A stretch of 64,000 nt of DNA, from assembly GCF_019656015.1 (NCBI RefSeq), contig NZ_BPKW01000006.1, positions 1-64,000 on the forward strand. The letters are read 5' to 3'. The stretch's first letter is position 1. Each line of letters begins with the position of its first letter. This DNA is from Leuconostoc inhae (GTDB lineage: Bacteria; Bacillota; Bacilli; Lactobacillales; Lactobacillaceae). The notes beneath the pieces were generated by a model. The model did no database searches and was not told the origin of the DNA. It saw nothing but the letters and a program-made list of their open reading frames with translations. Position numbers and translations under genes: made by a program. This document shows positions 26,782 through 36,410 of this stretch, in pieces.

Positions 26782-29652
26782 TTATTTTAATGCTGCTGCA
26801 CGTGACAGATCGCGTGCCATAATGGTTTGTAAATATTTTCCAGTATATGAGAGATCGTTTTTAATAATTTTTTCTGGTGTACCCGTCACCAAAACGTTAC
26901 CGCCACCTTCACCACCTTCTGGACCCATATCAATTACCCAATCAGCAGATTTAATGACATCCAAATTATGTTCTATCACTATAACTGTATTTCCCGAATC
27001 AACTAATCGCTGTAAAACAACAAGTAACCGAGAAATATCGTCAACGTGCAAACCAGTCGTTGGTTCATCCAATATATACATTGTTTTACCATTTGTACGG
27101 CGATGCAATTCAGATGCTAACTTCATTCTTTGTGCTTCACCACCCGATAAAGTCGTCGCCGATTGTCCTAATCTAATATATCCTAATCCAACATCATTAA
27201 TTGTTTGAAGTTTACGCGCAATTTTAGGTATTGGTGCAAAAAATGCCAATGCTTGAGAAGCTGACATATCTAGAATTTGAGAAATGTTAAATCCTTTATA
27301 CGTCACTTCAAGTGTCTCGGAATTATAACGTGTACCATCACAAACTTCACAGGTGACATAGACATCTGGCAAAAAATTCATTTCAATTTTAATGACACCA
27401 TCACCACGACAGTTTTCACAACGGCCACCCTTGGTATTAAACGAAAAACGTCCTTTGTTATATCCTCGCATCTTAGCTTCATTTGTTTGTGCAAATAAAT
27501 CACGAATGTCATCAAATACGCCCGTGTATGTCGCTGGGTTAGAACGTGGTGTACGTCCAATAGGAGATTGATCGATATCCACAACTTGCTCAATATTTTC
27601 AACACCATCAATACTCTTGTACTTACCAGGCTTTTCTGAATTATTATTTAGTTTCTGTTTCAAAGCGCGTTTTAAGATTTGATTGACAAGTGTTGATTTC
27701 CCCGAGCCAGAGACGCCAGTCACTGCCACAAATTTACCTAAAGGAAATTTTGCGGTCACATTCTTAAGATTATTTTCCTTAGCACCTTTGATTGTAATAT
27801 AAGTGCCATGGCCCTTACGTCGCTCAGTAGGTACTGGTATAAATTGCTTTCCAGATAAGTACTGACCGGTTAATGATTGTTTGTTATTGGCAACCTCTGC
27901 TGGTGTTCCTGTGGCTACTATCTCACCACCAAGTGTTCCTGCACCAGGACCAACATCAATGAGATAATCTGCGGCAAGCATTGTATCTTCATCATGCTCA
28001 ACAACCACTAATGTATTGCCCAGATCTCGCATATGACGCATTGATTGGAGTAACATATCATTGTCGCGTTGATGTAAGCCAATTGACGGCTCATCCAAAA
28101 CATATAAAACACCAGATAAATTAGAACCAATTTGTGTCGCTAAGCGAATACGTTGTGATTCACCACCAGAAAGCGTGCGTGCTGAACGTGATAATGTCAA
28201 ATATTTTAATCCGACACTTTCCAAAAAGCCTAACCGATCTTTTATCTCTTTAAGTATTGGTTTAGCGATTATTGTATCTTGTTGTCCTAAAATAATATCA
28301 TCAAAAAAAGCCAATTCTTTATCAACAGGCATTTCAGAAACTTCGCCTATATGACGCCCATTAATTTTAACTGAGAGTGCGGCCTCGTTTAAACGATAAC
28401 CATGACATGCTTGGCAAGGTAATTCCGTCATATACTTAGACATTTGATCACGTGTATAATCTGAGTTGGTTTCATTGAATCGTCGCGAAACATTATTAAT
28501 AACGCCTTCAAATGGTATATCGACGTCACGCACACCACCAAAATCATTTTGATAATGAAAATGAAAATCACTTGTACCTGAACCATTCAAAAGCAATTCT
28601 TGGTGTGATTTTGGTAGTGATTCGAATGGTATATCCAAATCAATGTTATACTGTTCGGCAAACTGGCGCAACATTTCTGGATAATAATTCGATGAAATAG
28701 GATTCCACGGTGCTATTGTTCCTTCACGTAATGTTTTGGTAACATCAGGGACAATTAAATCAACATCAACTTCACGTGTAACACCTAGCCCTTGGCATAT
28801 TTGACAAGCACCAAGTGGCGCATTAAAACTAAACAATCTTGGTTCCAATCGACCTACTCTAAAATCTTGTAGTTTGCCAAGGTAATGATCTGAGAACTTC
28901 AAAGGTGCTATCTCTAGTTCGTCATTACGTGTGACAACATCCAATTGAACTAAGCCACCTGTCAATCGAATAGCCGCTTCTATTGAATCAAATAAACGCG
29001 AACGCGAGTCAGCACGTAACACAATCCGATCAACCATCACATCAATATCATGTGCCTTATTTTTATTTAAATTAATATCTTGCGTATCAATTTCCACTAT
29101 TTCACCATCAACACGCGCACGAATATAACCTTGTTTACGCATATTTTCGAAAGCTGTTTCATGTGACCCACGTTTGCCGCTAATAATTGGTGCAAATATT
29201 AGTAACCGTACCCCAATTGGCAGCTGTTGAAAAACAGACGCAACCATTTGATCAATTGTTGTCATAATTTTGGTGCCGTCTTTTGGATCTTCTGGTCGAC
29301 CAACACGCGCATATAGCAATCGGAAATAATCATTAATTTCAGTGACTGTCCCTACTGTTGACCGCGGATTATTAGACGTTGTTTTTTGATCAATTGAAAT
29401 AGCTGGTGATAACCCATCTATTGAATCAACATCGGGTTTATCCATTTGCCCTAAAAACTGACGTGCATAAGATGATAAACTTTCAACATAGCGACGTTGT
29501 CCCTCTGCATAAAGCGTATCAAATGCCAAAGAAGATTTCCCTGACCCAGATAAGCCAGTAACTACCGTTAGCTTATCTTTGGGGATATCTACGTCAATAT
29601 TTTTTAAATTTTGCGCGCGAGCGCCACGTATCTCAATATTAGTTTTTGCCAT
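26782..29652 (-). CDS. uvrA: Excinuclease ABC subunit A
   Basis: The damage-recognition ATPase of nucleotide excision repair. Two ABC modules: Walker A GLSGSGKSSLAF near 31 and GVSGSGKSTLVN near 645. Signature LSGGESQRIRLA and LSGGEAQRMKLA are both present. Zinc-finger Cys pairs (CQICQGLG, CQACHGYRL, CENCRGDG, CEVCDGTRY) are intact. At 956 aa it is full length. It is downstream of uvrB; no LexA box was seen in the 114-base gap, so read-through from the uvrB promoter may give SOS control. Confidence 0.97.
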   Translation of the reverse strand: MAKTNIEIRGARAQNLKNIDVDIPKDKLTVVTGLSGSGKSSLAFDTLYAEGQRRYVESLSSYARQFLGQMDKPDVDSIDGLSPAISIDQKTTSNNPRSTVGTVTEINDYFRLLYARVGRPEDPKDGTKIMTTIDQMVASVFQQLPIGVRLLIFAPIISGKRGSHETAFENMRKQGYIRARVDGEIVEIDTQDINLNKNKAHDIDVMVDRIVLRADSRSRLFDSIEAAIRLTGGLVQLDVVTRNDELEIAPLKFSDHYLGKLQDFRVGRLEPRLFSFNAPLGACQICQGLGVTREVDVDLIVPDVTKTLREGTIAPWNPISSNYYPEMLRQFAEQYNIDLDIPFESLPKSHQELLLNGSGTSDFHFHYQNDFGGVRDVDIPFEGVINNVSRRFNETNSDYTRDQMSKYMTELPCQACHGYRLNEAALSVKINGRHIGEVSEMPVDKELAFFDDIILGQQDTIIAKPILKEIKDRLGFLESVGLKYLTLSRSARTLSGGESQRIRLATQIGSNLSGVLYVLDEPSIGLHQRDNDMLLQSMRHMRDLGNTLVVVEHDEDTMLAADYLIDVGPGAGTLGGEIVATGTPAEVANNKQSLTGQYLSGKQFIPVPTERRKGHGTYITIKGAKENNLKNVTAKFPLGKFVAVTGVSGSGKSTLVNQILKRALKQKLNNNSEKPGKYKSIDGVENIEQVVDIDQSPIGRTPRSNPATYTGVFDDIRDLFAQTNEAKMRGYNKGRFSFNTKGGRCENCRGDGVIKIEMNFLPDVYVTCEVCDGTRYNSETLEVTYKGFNISQILDMSASQALAFFAPIPKIARKLQTINDVGLGYIRLGQSATTLSGGEAQRMKLASELHRRTNGKTMYILDEPTTGLHVDDISRLLVVLQRLVDSGNTVIVIEHNLDVIKSADWVIDMGPEGGEGGGNVLVTGTPEKIIKNDLSYTGKYLQTIMARDLSRAAALK

Positions 29653-29672
29653 GTATTTAAAGCGATTGTACT

Positions 29673-29694
29673 CGTATATTATTTCAAATATACG
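29673..29694. repeat. Inverted repeat just upstream of uvrA
   Basis: CGTATATT (29673-29680) and AATATACG (29687-29694) with a 6-base loop, about 21 bases before the uvrA start codon. It would form a leader hairpin. No function can be assigned. Confidence 0.35.
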
Positions 29695-29766
29695 ACAACT
29701 GCATTCCTTATCTAAAATTTTTTGATCCTATCGTCATGACAGTAACAACTTACAAATTAAGCCGAC

Positions 29767-31773
29767 TTACAATACTGCTTTTAACGTCATAACACTATCG
29801 CGCAATTGCGCTGCCTCTTCAAAGTCCAAAGCTTTAGCTGCCGCTTTCATTTGTCCCTCCATATTAGCAATAATATTTTGTTGTTCATCTTGAGGAAGAT
29901 CTTTAAAAGCGACTTGAGTAAGATCAATGGTTGTTTTGCCATCCGTTGAAACTGAACGAACAGATATTAAATCGCGTATTTCTTTTTTAATTGTTGTTGG
30001 TATGATATCATTTTTGGCATTATATTGCATCTGAACTTCACGACGTCTGGCTGTTTCATCAATTGCTTCTTGCATTGATTTAGTTATTTTATCAGCATAC
30101 ATAATAACATGTCCATTGGCATTACGTGCCGCACGTCCTATTGTTTGGATCAATGATCGCGGATTACGCAAAAATCCTTCCTTATCAGCATCTAAAATAG
30201 CGACTAGAGATACTTCAGGCACATCAATGCCTTCACGCAACAAATTAATGCCAATTAATACATCGTATTTACCTAGACGTAAGTCGCGTAAAATTTCGGT
30301 ACGTTCAAGCGTTTTAATATCAGAATGTAAATATGCGACTTTAATACCGACATTTTTAAGATAATCTGTCAGATCTTCTGCCATACGTTTTGTCAAAGTC
30401 GTTATGAATACACGTTCATTTTTTTCTGAACGCGCATTAATTTCTCCAACTAAATCATCAATTTGTCCCATAACCGGACGCACTTCAATTTCTGGATCAA
30501 GTAATCCTGTTGGCCGTATAATTTGCTGCGCGATATGATTATCAGTCACACGTTCCAACTCATAGTCCCCCGGTGTAGCAGACATATAAATAATTTGATT
30601 AACGTGTTTTTCAAATTCTGGTAACTTCAACGGTCGATTATCCAATGCCGAAGGTAATCGAAAGCCATAATTAACTAATGTTTCTTTTCGTGCGCGATCG
30701 CCATTATACATGCCACGAATTTGTGGCATTGTGACATGACTTTCATCAGCTACAATCAAAAAATCATCTGGGAAAAAATCTAGTAAGGTAAATGGCGGCT
30801 CGCCTGGGTTTCTACCGTCCATCCAACGTGAGTAGTTTTCAATACCACCGACAAAGCCCATTTCTTCAAGCATCGCCAAGTCATACTCAGTCCTTTGCTT
30901 AATACGTTGCGCCTCAATTAGCTTACCCTCTGTTTCAAACTGACCGACTTGTTCAATCATTTCTTGTTTAATGCCAGCAAGTGCAGTATTCATTTGGTCG
31001 TCGTTAGTCATAAAATGTTTGGCTGGATAAATTGAAACAAACTCACGCTCTACTGACGTTTCACCTGTCAATGAATTAATATCACGAATACGGTCAATTT
31101 CATCGCCGAAAAATTCAATACGCAGAGCCGTTTCATCTTCTGATGCTGGAAAAATTTCCATAACATCACCTCGTACACGAAAAGTGCCACGATGAAAATC
31201 AATATCATTGCGTGTAAATTGAACATCAATTAGGTCCCGCATCAATTGATCACGTCCATATTCGTTTCCCACACGCAAATTGATCACATGTTCTTGGTAC
31301 TGATGTGGATCACCAAGCCCAAAAATAGAACTAACTGATGCCACAACTATAACGTCCTTACGAGATAAGAGTGAACTAGTCGCAGAATTACGCAGCTGAT
31401 CAATTTCGTCATTGACTGCTGAATCCTTTTCAATAAACGTATCAGAACTAGGAACATATGCCTCTGGTTGATAATAATCGTAGTAGGATACAAAATATTC
31501 AACCGCATTATTTGGGAAAAATTCCTTTAATTCACTATATAGTTGTCCGGCCAAAGTTTTGTTATGACTGAGCACTAATGTTGGCTTTCTAACAGTTTTA
31601 ACTACATTAGAAATCGTGAATGTTTTACCCGTTCCTGTAGCGCCAAGTAATATTTGCTCTTTGACGCCAGCATTAATACCTTTGACTAATTGACTGATTG
31701 CTTGCGGCTGATCCCCAGTTGGTTGATATTTAGAGACAACTTCAAACTCACGATTTGTAACATTTTCAGGCAT
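29767..31773 (-). CDS. uvrB: Excinuclease ABC subunit B
   Basis: The helicase-like damage-verifying subunit of UvrABC. Walker [10 protein letters not shown] (about 44-52), the [12 protein letters not shown] beta-hairpin region (about 96-107), DEXH-type motif DESHV, the helicase C motifs ending QTIGRAARN and a C-terminal UVR motif (about 630-668). At 668 aa it is full length. A LexA box (31816-31827) overlaps its promoter, fitting SOS induction. It precedes uvrA on the same transcript or close by. Confidence 0.97.
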   Translation of the reverse strand: MPENVTNREFEVVSKYQPTGDQPQAISQLVKGINAGVKEQILLGATGTGKTFTISNVVKTVRKPTLVLSHNKTLAGQLYSELKEFFPNNAVEYFVSYYDYYQPEAYVPSSDTFIEKDSAVNDEIDQLRNSATSSLLSRKDVIVVASVSSIFGLGDPHQYQEHVINLRVGNEYGRDQLMRDLIDVQFTRNDIDFHRGTFRVRGDVMEIFPASEDETALRIEFFGDEIDRIRDINSLTGETSVEREFVSIYPAKHFMTNDDQMNTALAGIKQEMIEQVGQFETEGKLIEAQRIKQRTEYDLAMLEEMGFVGGIENYSRWMDGRNPGEPPFTLLDFFPDDFLIVADESHVTMPQIRGMYNGDRARKETLVNYGFRLPSALDNRPLKLPEFEKHVNQIIYMSATPGDYELERVTDNHIAQQIIRPTGLLDPEIEVRPVMGQIDDLVGEINARSEKNERVFITTLTKRMAEDLTDYLKNVGIKVAYLHSDIKTLERTEILRDLRLGKYDVLIGINLLREGIDVPEVSLVAILDADKEGFLRNPRSLIQTIGRAARNANGHVIMYADKITKSMQEAIDETARRREVQMQYNAKNDIIPTTIKKEIRDLISVRSVSTDGKTTIDLTQVAFKDLPQDEQQNIIANMEGQMKAAAKALDFEEAAQLRDSVMTLKAVL

Positions 31774-31800
31774 ATTTTTTTCCTCAGTCTACTTTATTTC

Positions 31801-31827
31801 ATTATACAATAAAACGAACAAACGTTC
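31801..31827 (-). promoter_or_regulatory. uvrB promoter with LexA (SOS) operator
   Basis: On the minus strand, -10 TATAAT (31801-31806) with a weak -35 about 17 bases upstream. GAACAAACGTTC (31816-31827 on the plus strand) is a perfect GAAC-N4-GTTC box across the -35/spacer. It is identical in sequence to the box at 2630-2641 read from the other strand. The same bases are part of the ltaS terminator stem. Confidence 0.8.
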
Positions 31828-31844
31828 TATCGTTTGCTCGTTTT
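31811..31844 (-). terminator. Terminator of the LTA synthase-like gene, overlapping the LexA box
   Basis: AAAACGAACAAACG (31811-31824) pairs with CGTTTGCTCGTTTT (31831-31844) with one mismatch and a 6-base loop. On the minus strand the hairpin ends in TTTTATTG, directly at the ltaS stop. The LexA box lies within its left arm. Confidence 0.7.
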
Positions 31845-34008
31845 ATTTTGATGATGTATCTGCGCCACTGGTTTGATCATCAGAAGATGAGGAGGTATTA
31901 ACTTCCGGTGCATCAGTTTTGTACAAATTTGTTGTCGATTTGTTTTTATTTTTGGCTAAGACACTTGACGGATTTGTTTGTTGTGCAGCTTTTAGTTTAG
32001 CCAAACCTGCACTTCTTTTGTAGTCAAAGTCTTTTTTATTGACGGTATGAAAATCAGAGCGTGATTGATCAAATCGCAATAGGTCACCCGTAATGACTGA
32101 GTCTGAATATTCTAGGACCTTATCCACATAATCTTGTGTCTTTGCAGCCATTTTTTTAAGCGTTGCATCTGATGACAAAGTTACTTGTTCACCTGTTTTC
32201 GTATTAAAATACTGATTATTATATTTCATATAGGTTGGTGTTACCCAATCTCCATCACGAAATGGTACAACCCCTTCATATTTCGACGATAACATATCTT
32301 GTCCAAACATAGTCATATTATCATCTGGCACACCAAGGAGGTCTAATAATGTTGGTAGCATATCTATTTCACCACCGTAGGTATGATCAATACCACCCTT
32401 TAAGCCATTTGCATGAATCATAAAGGGTACCTTTTGAAATTGTGCTAAATCGTAATTGGTTACTTTTTCTTTACCAAGTAATTGTGCAATGGCAGGTTGA
32501 TGATTTTCAGAAATACCATAATGATCGCCATACAATACAAAAACCGAATTATCATATAGTCCTGCTTTTTTTAAATAATCAGTCAATTCGCCAAATGATT
32601 GGTCCAAATAATGTGCCGTTTGTACGTAGCCATCGACCGTTTTATCTCCAGTTTTAGTCGCTGGAAAATCAATGTTTTCCTTATCTAATTCGTATGGATA
32701 GTGATTCGTTACAGTCAATAATTTGGCATAAAATGGTTGTGGTAATTGTTCTATATAGTGCGCACTATCTTGCAAAAATATTTTATCTTTTAAACCATAG
32801 CCCACATTAAAGCTTGGCTTATTAGCATTAGAATAATACGATTTCGAAAAGAAATAATCGTAACCAAATGATTTATACGTATTGTCACGATTCCAAAAGC
32901 TAGCAACATCACCATGAAAAGCAGCTGTTGTATAACCACGTTGTTTTAAAATTGCGGGCAATGCTTCAAATGTATTATTTGTGCCATATTTCACCATGGC
33001 CGAACCAGTCGAAAGACCATACAATGAATTTTCTTGCATCATCTCTGCATCAGATGTTTTACCCTGACCAACTTGATGATAAAAATTATCAAAACTCATT
33101 GTATTTTGATCATGGTAAAACTGATTAAGATTTGGCGTTACTTCACGTCCTTCAACTTTGTAATCTATCAAAAATTGTTGAAAGGATTCCAAATGAATCA
33201 TGAAAACATTTTTGCCTTTTTGTGTCCCATAATACTGAATATTATCTGGCATTTTTTGCTTCGAGACAAATTGCTTAATTTTAGCTAAATCTGCTGGTTT
33301 AGCACGTTTTCTACTCTCTGTTTGATTATACGTCTGCACCCCATTAAATACAGCGTATTCGTTCAATCCTAAATACTTAACAATATAATTATTATCAAAT
33401 GAACGTGTCAGTAATCCTGTACGATCAGTTGAAGCGATACCATAATCTACTAACATCAAGACTACGCCCAAAAGCGTTGTTAAAATAGCAAATCGTTTTT
33501 GAACACCTTTTCGATCTATTGTTAATTGCTTAAACACAACGAGTGCAACTAAAATAATAAGATCAATAAAAACCATATAGTCAGACCAATGAATAATAGC
33601 AGCAATTGATTTACTTAAATTATTGCCAGTTGAGCTACCAGAACTTAATATACCCATGGACAAAAAATCAGAAAATTCACGATAATATAAAATATTAGCG
33701 AATAGCCATAAAGATTGAATAAAATTAAACAAAATTGCAATCCAATAACTTAACGCGCCTCGAAAATACAGCGCAATACTTAAAAATATAATAGCTGTAG
33801 GTATCGGGTTTAAGAATAACAAAAACTGTTGCGTTGCACCTTCAGCCCCAAGGTTAAAATTCATATGATAATTAACAAATGTTTTAAACCATACTAGAAC
33901 AACGTTTAGAACAAAAAACCACACCAATGGTGCTGACGTGTCCATAGTTTGCCTAATTTGTCGCCAAAAAAATTTGGGACTCGGAATTTTCTTTAAGAGA
34001 TTCTTCAT
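31843..34008 (-). CDS. Lipoteichoic acid synthase family protein (LtaS-like sulfatase)
   Basis: Five N-terminal membrane helices (about residues 28-195) are followed by an extracellular sulfatase-fold domain. This is the layout of LtaS, which polymerises glycerol phosphate from phosphatidylglycerol onto a glycolipid anchor. The catalytic Thr is in VGQGKTSDAEM (about 318). The metal-site segment HLESF is near 273. The start at 34008 was chosen because AAGGAAAA precedes it. A Ser/Thr/Asp-rich C-terminal tail is unusual. The neighbouring glycolipid glycosyltransferase genes support this role. Confidence 0.88.
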   Translation of the reverse strand: MKNLLKKIPSPKFFWRQIRQTMDTSAPLVWFFVLNVVLVWFKTFVNYHMNFNLGAEGATQQFLLFLNPIPTAIIFLSIALYFRGALSYWIAILFNFIQSLWLFANILYYREFSDFLSMGILSSGSSTGNNLSKSIAAIIHWSDYMVFIDLIILVALVVFKQLTIDRKGVQKRFAILTTLLGVVLMLVDYGIASTDRTGLLTRSFDNNYIVKYLGLNEYAVFNGVQTYNQTESRKRAKPADLAKIKQFVSKQKMPDNIQYYGTQKGKNVFMIHLESFQQFLIDYKVEGREVTPNLNQFYHDQNTMSFDNFYHQVGQGKTSDAEMMQENSLYGLSTGSAMVKYGTNNTFEALPAILKQRGYTTAAFHGDVASFWNRDNTYKSFGYDYFFSKSYYSNANKPSFNVGYGLKDKIFLQDSAHYIEQLPQPFYAKLLTVTNHYPYELDKENIDFPATKTGDKTVDGYVQTAHYLDQSFGELTDYLKKAGLYDNSVFVLYGDHYGISENHQPAIAQLLGKEKVTNYDLAQFQKVPFMIHANGLKGGIDHTYGGEIDMLPTLLDLLGVPDDNMTMFGQDMLSSKYEGVVPFRDGDWVTPTYMKYNNQYFNTKTGEQVTLSSDATLKKMAAKTQDYVDKVLEYSDSVITGDLLRFDQSRSDFHTVNKKDFDYKRSAGLAKLKAAQQTNPSSVLAKNKNKSTTNLYKTDAPEVNTSSSSDDQTSGADTSSK

Positions 34009-34081
34009 TTTATTTTCCTTCATAACATATTGACATTCAAAAATAATAAAGGAGATGCCATTTGCTATTTATATTATACTA

Positions 34082-34345
34082 TTAGAATATTAATTTAAAA
34101 TCATGTAAGACATCATATATTTCAATCGCTACCAAATCAATATCGTCAAACTGAAATTGTCTGACTTCACGATGCTCATGAATTGTCCAAATTTTAGTTA
34201 ATTGATCATATTCGACTCGCAATGCTTCAATTCCAAACGCGTCAAATCGTCGTGCTTGATATTGATTATCATTTGAATCAATCATAGCACGCAAACGATT
34301 TAAAATTTGGTTTAAATCACTTGTACGTGGTTCTTCAAGTGCCAT
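34082..34345 (-). CDS. YkuJ/DUF1797-family protein
   Basis: An 87-aa cytoplasmic protein with the YkuJ-type ending FDDIDLVAIEIYDVLHDF. The function is not known. It lies one base after the flippase-like gene and upstream of the LTA synthase gene, so it is within the envelope cluster. No membrane segment. Confidence 0.75.
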   Translation of the reverse strand: MALEEPRTSDLNQILNRLRAMIDSNDNQYQARRFDAFGIEALRVEYDQLTKIWTIHEHREVRQFQFDDIDLVAIEIYDVLHDFKLIF

Positions 34346-34346
34346 T

Positions 34347-35393
34347 TTAACGCCCTTCCTTTATTTTTTTAGCAGGTAACAGATAAGTAATAATGCCTGC
34401 AAACAAACCAAAGTAGTAGGTGATTAAACGCCATAATAGAATCACCAAGATCATTGTAGCTGGATTATTAACAAAAGGTGAAAAAAGCAGTTGGAAACTC
34501 AATTCAGCGCCACCGACACCACCAGGAATAGGAAATAGCGAAATAACCATTACAATCATAATGTTCATAGTGACGATTAGCCAAGGATTCACATTTTCGT
34601 AGCCAAAAGCACGAATAACAAAATACGGAATCATATAAAAAACAATCAATTGCAGAATAGTAAAAATACTCGCACCAACTAGTGACTCCCAGCTGCTAAT
34701 AACACGACGAGATTCCTTATGAAAAGTATCAATTTTTTGTTTTATACGTATAATTAACCGGTCATGACGTTCAGGTGACATCATTTTTTTAGCCAATGGT
34801 GAGAGGATGTCGACTAATCGTAGTGTCACAGCTGGCCAAAACATCACTAATGCAATCCCCAGAATAACAAAAGCATGAATGGCAATTGCAAATGGAATAA
34901 ATTGTGCAAACGTTGGATCTACTTGGGCATAAATAAAATGTTCTGCTGAAAAATAGGCAACAATAAAAAATAAAACAACAACAACCTGGTATACCAAAAA
35001 CTTCATAAGAATAACCGACAGTGCCCTACCAGATTCAATACCTGCTCTTGTCATGCCAAATAATTGTGCAGGTTGTCCACCAGTAGCAAAAGGTGTGACC
35101 CCTGTGCCTAAAAGATTCAATAAGGGCACACGCAACAAAGACAATACTGAGGTTTGCTTACGATCAACCTTATTTAACATAACATAAGTTGCGGCTGCTT
35201 CTAAAAAAATTGATAAAATCATCATTAATAAACCAAAAAATAACCAACGCCAATCTAAATGTTTGAGCGCAGCTGCTAACTGCTGACTTTTGCCATGCAA
35301 CTCATTTGTTAAAAAATAGACGACAACTGCAGTTAAGACAACCACGATTATCGTTGATATTTTATCGATTTTTGACATCATTCCCCCACTCAT
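34347..35393 (-). CDS. Lysylphosphatidylglycerol-synthase-TM / UPF0104 flippase-like membrane protein
   Basis: A 348-aa polytopic protein with about eight membrane helices. The conserved UPF0104 segments LGTGVTPFATGGQPAQLFGM (about 97-116) and FPIPGGVGGAELSFQ (near 300) are visible. It corresponds to the membrane half of MprF-type proteins. The substrate may be a glycolipid or phospholipid. It sits between the two glycosyltransferases and the ykuJ/ltaS genes, so a role in LTA anchor transport is an inference. Confidence 0.82.
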   Translation of the reverse strand: MSGGMMSKIDKISTIIVVVLTAVVVYFLTNELHGKSQQLAAALKHLDWRWLFFGLLMMILSIFLEAAATYVMLNKVDRKQTSVLSLLRVPLLNLLGTGVTPFATGGQPAQLFGMTRAGIESGRALSVILMKFLVYQVVVVLFFIVAYFSAEHFIYAQVDPTFAQFIPFAIAIHAFVILGIALVMFWPAVTLRLVDILSPLAKKMMSPERHDRLIIRIKQKIDTFHKESRRVISSWESLVGASIFTILQLIVFYMIPYFVIRAFGYENVNPWLIVTMNIMIVMVISLFPIPGGVGGAELSFQLLFSPFVNNPATMILVILLWRLITYYFGLFAGIITYLLPAKKIKEGR

Positions 35394-35402
35394 TGGTTGA
35401 CG

Positions 35403-36410
35403 CTATCCCTTTAGTACTGTTTCGTAGACTTGTTTCAATTGCTGTCCAATTGCTGGCAAATTTCTAGCTACTGCTAATTGGTATCCTGATTGCGTTAAAT
35501 CAGGTAATTCATTATTTATAATTTGAACCATTTTAGCATCAAAATCATCTAAATCGTTGGCTTGATAACTGTTAACACCATCTTCTAGCCATTGATGATA
35601 GACTGGAATATTTCTCACTAACACTTTTTGTTTTGAGGCTAAGGCCTCTAATACGACAATGCCTTCTGTTTCTTCATACGAAGGATAGAGAAATAAATCA
35701 GCACCTTGATAGGCACCTTGAATGACATCACCTGTAATATAACCTGGAAAGATGAGATTTCGTAGGTGATTTTCTTTCACTAACTGTCTTATTTTTTGTG
35801 GTACCAATCTTAAATCTGTATAGCCAAACCAAACAAACAAATATTCTGGATGTCTTTTAGCTAATTCAACAAAATCCAAAATACCCTTTCGTTCAAAAAA
35901 AAGGCCAACACTCATAATAACTTTTTGACCGTCAGATAAATTGAAATACTCGCGAAAAGCTCTGACTTTATCATCATTTTGCGCATATTTCGCTAGTGAA
36001 ATACCATTTGATATTGGCGTTATTGGCTGAGTTAACTGGTATCCTCTCAATAATTTTTTTGAATATGGTGTTGGTGTGATCAATGCATCAGCTTTTTGAT
36101 ATAACGATACCAGATAATATTTGAATAATGGTGCAATCATATTAGACCCAGTAAATGAATTTCTAAAATCTTCATATGTTGAATGACCGTGATAGATAAC
36201 TTTTTTACCCATTTTATGTGCTTTTCTCACCATATTTTTGCTATTAATACCATACGTATTAATATGCAATATGTCGTAATCAACACACTTAGGATCGATT
36301 GTTACCTCAACATCAGTGTAGGCTAACGCTTGTTGCTGTAATTTCAAAGCGCGACCAATACCTGATTTAGCAATTAATTTTTGATTTTCAAAATAAAGTA
36401 AAACTTTCAA
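35403..36410 (-). CDS. Glycosyltransferase family 4, likely glycolipid anchor synthesis
   Basis: A 335-aa GT-B protein with the EETEGIVVLEALASKQ motif (E-x7-E, about 259-273) of GT4 enzymes. It lacks an obvious N-terminal membrane helix. It starts at a TTG, decided by AGGAG about seven bases upstream. It lies directly after the other glycosyltransferase gene, like bgsA/bgsB-type pairs that make the diglycosyl-diacylglycerol anchor of LTA. Which of the two adds the first sugar is inferred by order and similarity, not shown. Confidence 0.83.
   Translation of the reverse strand: MKVLLYFENQKLIAKSGIGRALKLQQQALAYTDVEVTIDPKCVDYDILHINTYGINSKNMVRKAHKMGKKVIYHGHSTYEDFRNSFTGSNMIAPLFKYYLVSLYQKADALITPTPYSKKLLRGYQLTQPITPISNGISLAKYAQNDDKVRAFREYFNLSDGQKVIMSVGLFFERKGILDFVELAKRHPEYLFVWFGYTDLRLVPQKIRQLVKENHLRNLIFPGYITGDVIQGAYQGADLFLYPSYEETEGIVVLEALASKQKVLVRNIPVYHQWLEDGVNSYQANDLDDFDAKMVQIINNELPDLTQSGYQLAVARNLPAIGQQLKQVYETVLKG

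Noticed and set aside
26822-27208. 128-codon plus-strand frame opposite uvrA
   Set aside because: It is antisense to the conserved C-terminal ATPase of UvrA and is best explained as a codon-bias shadow.
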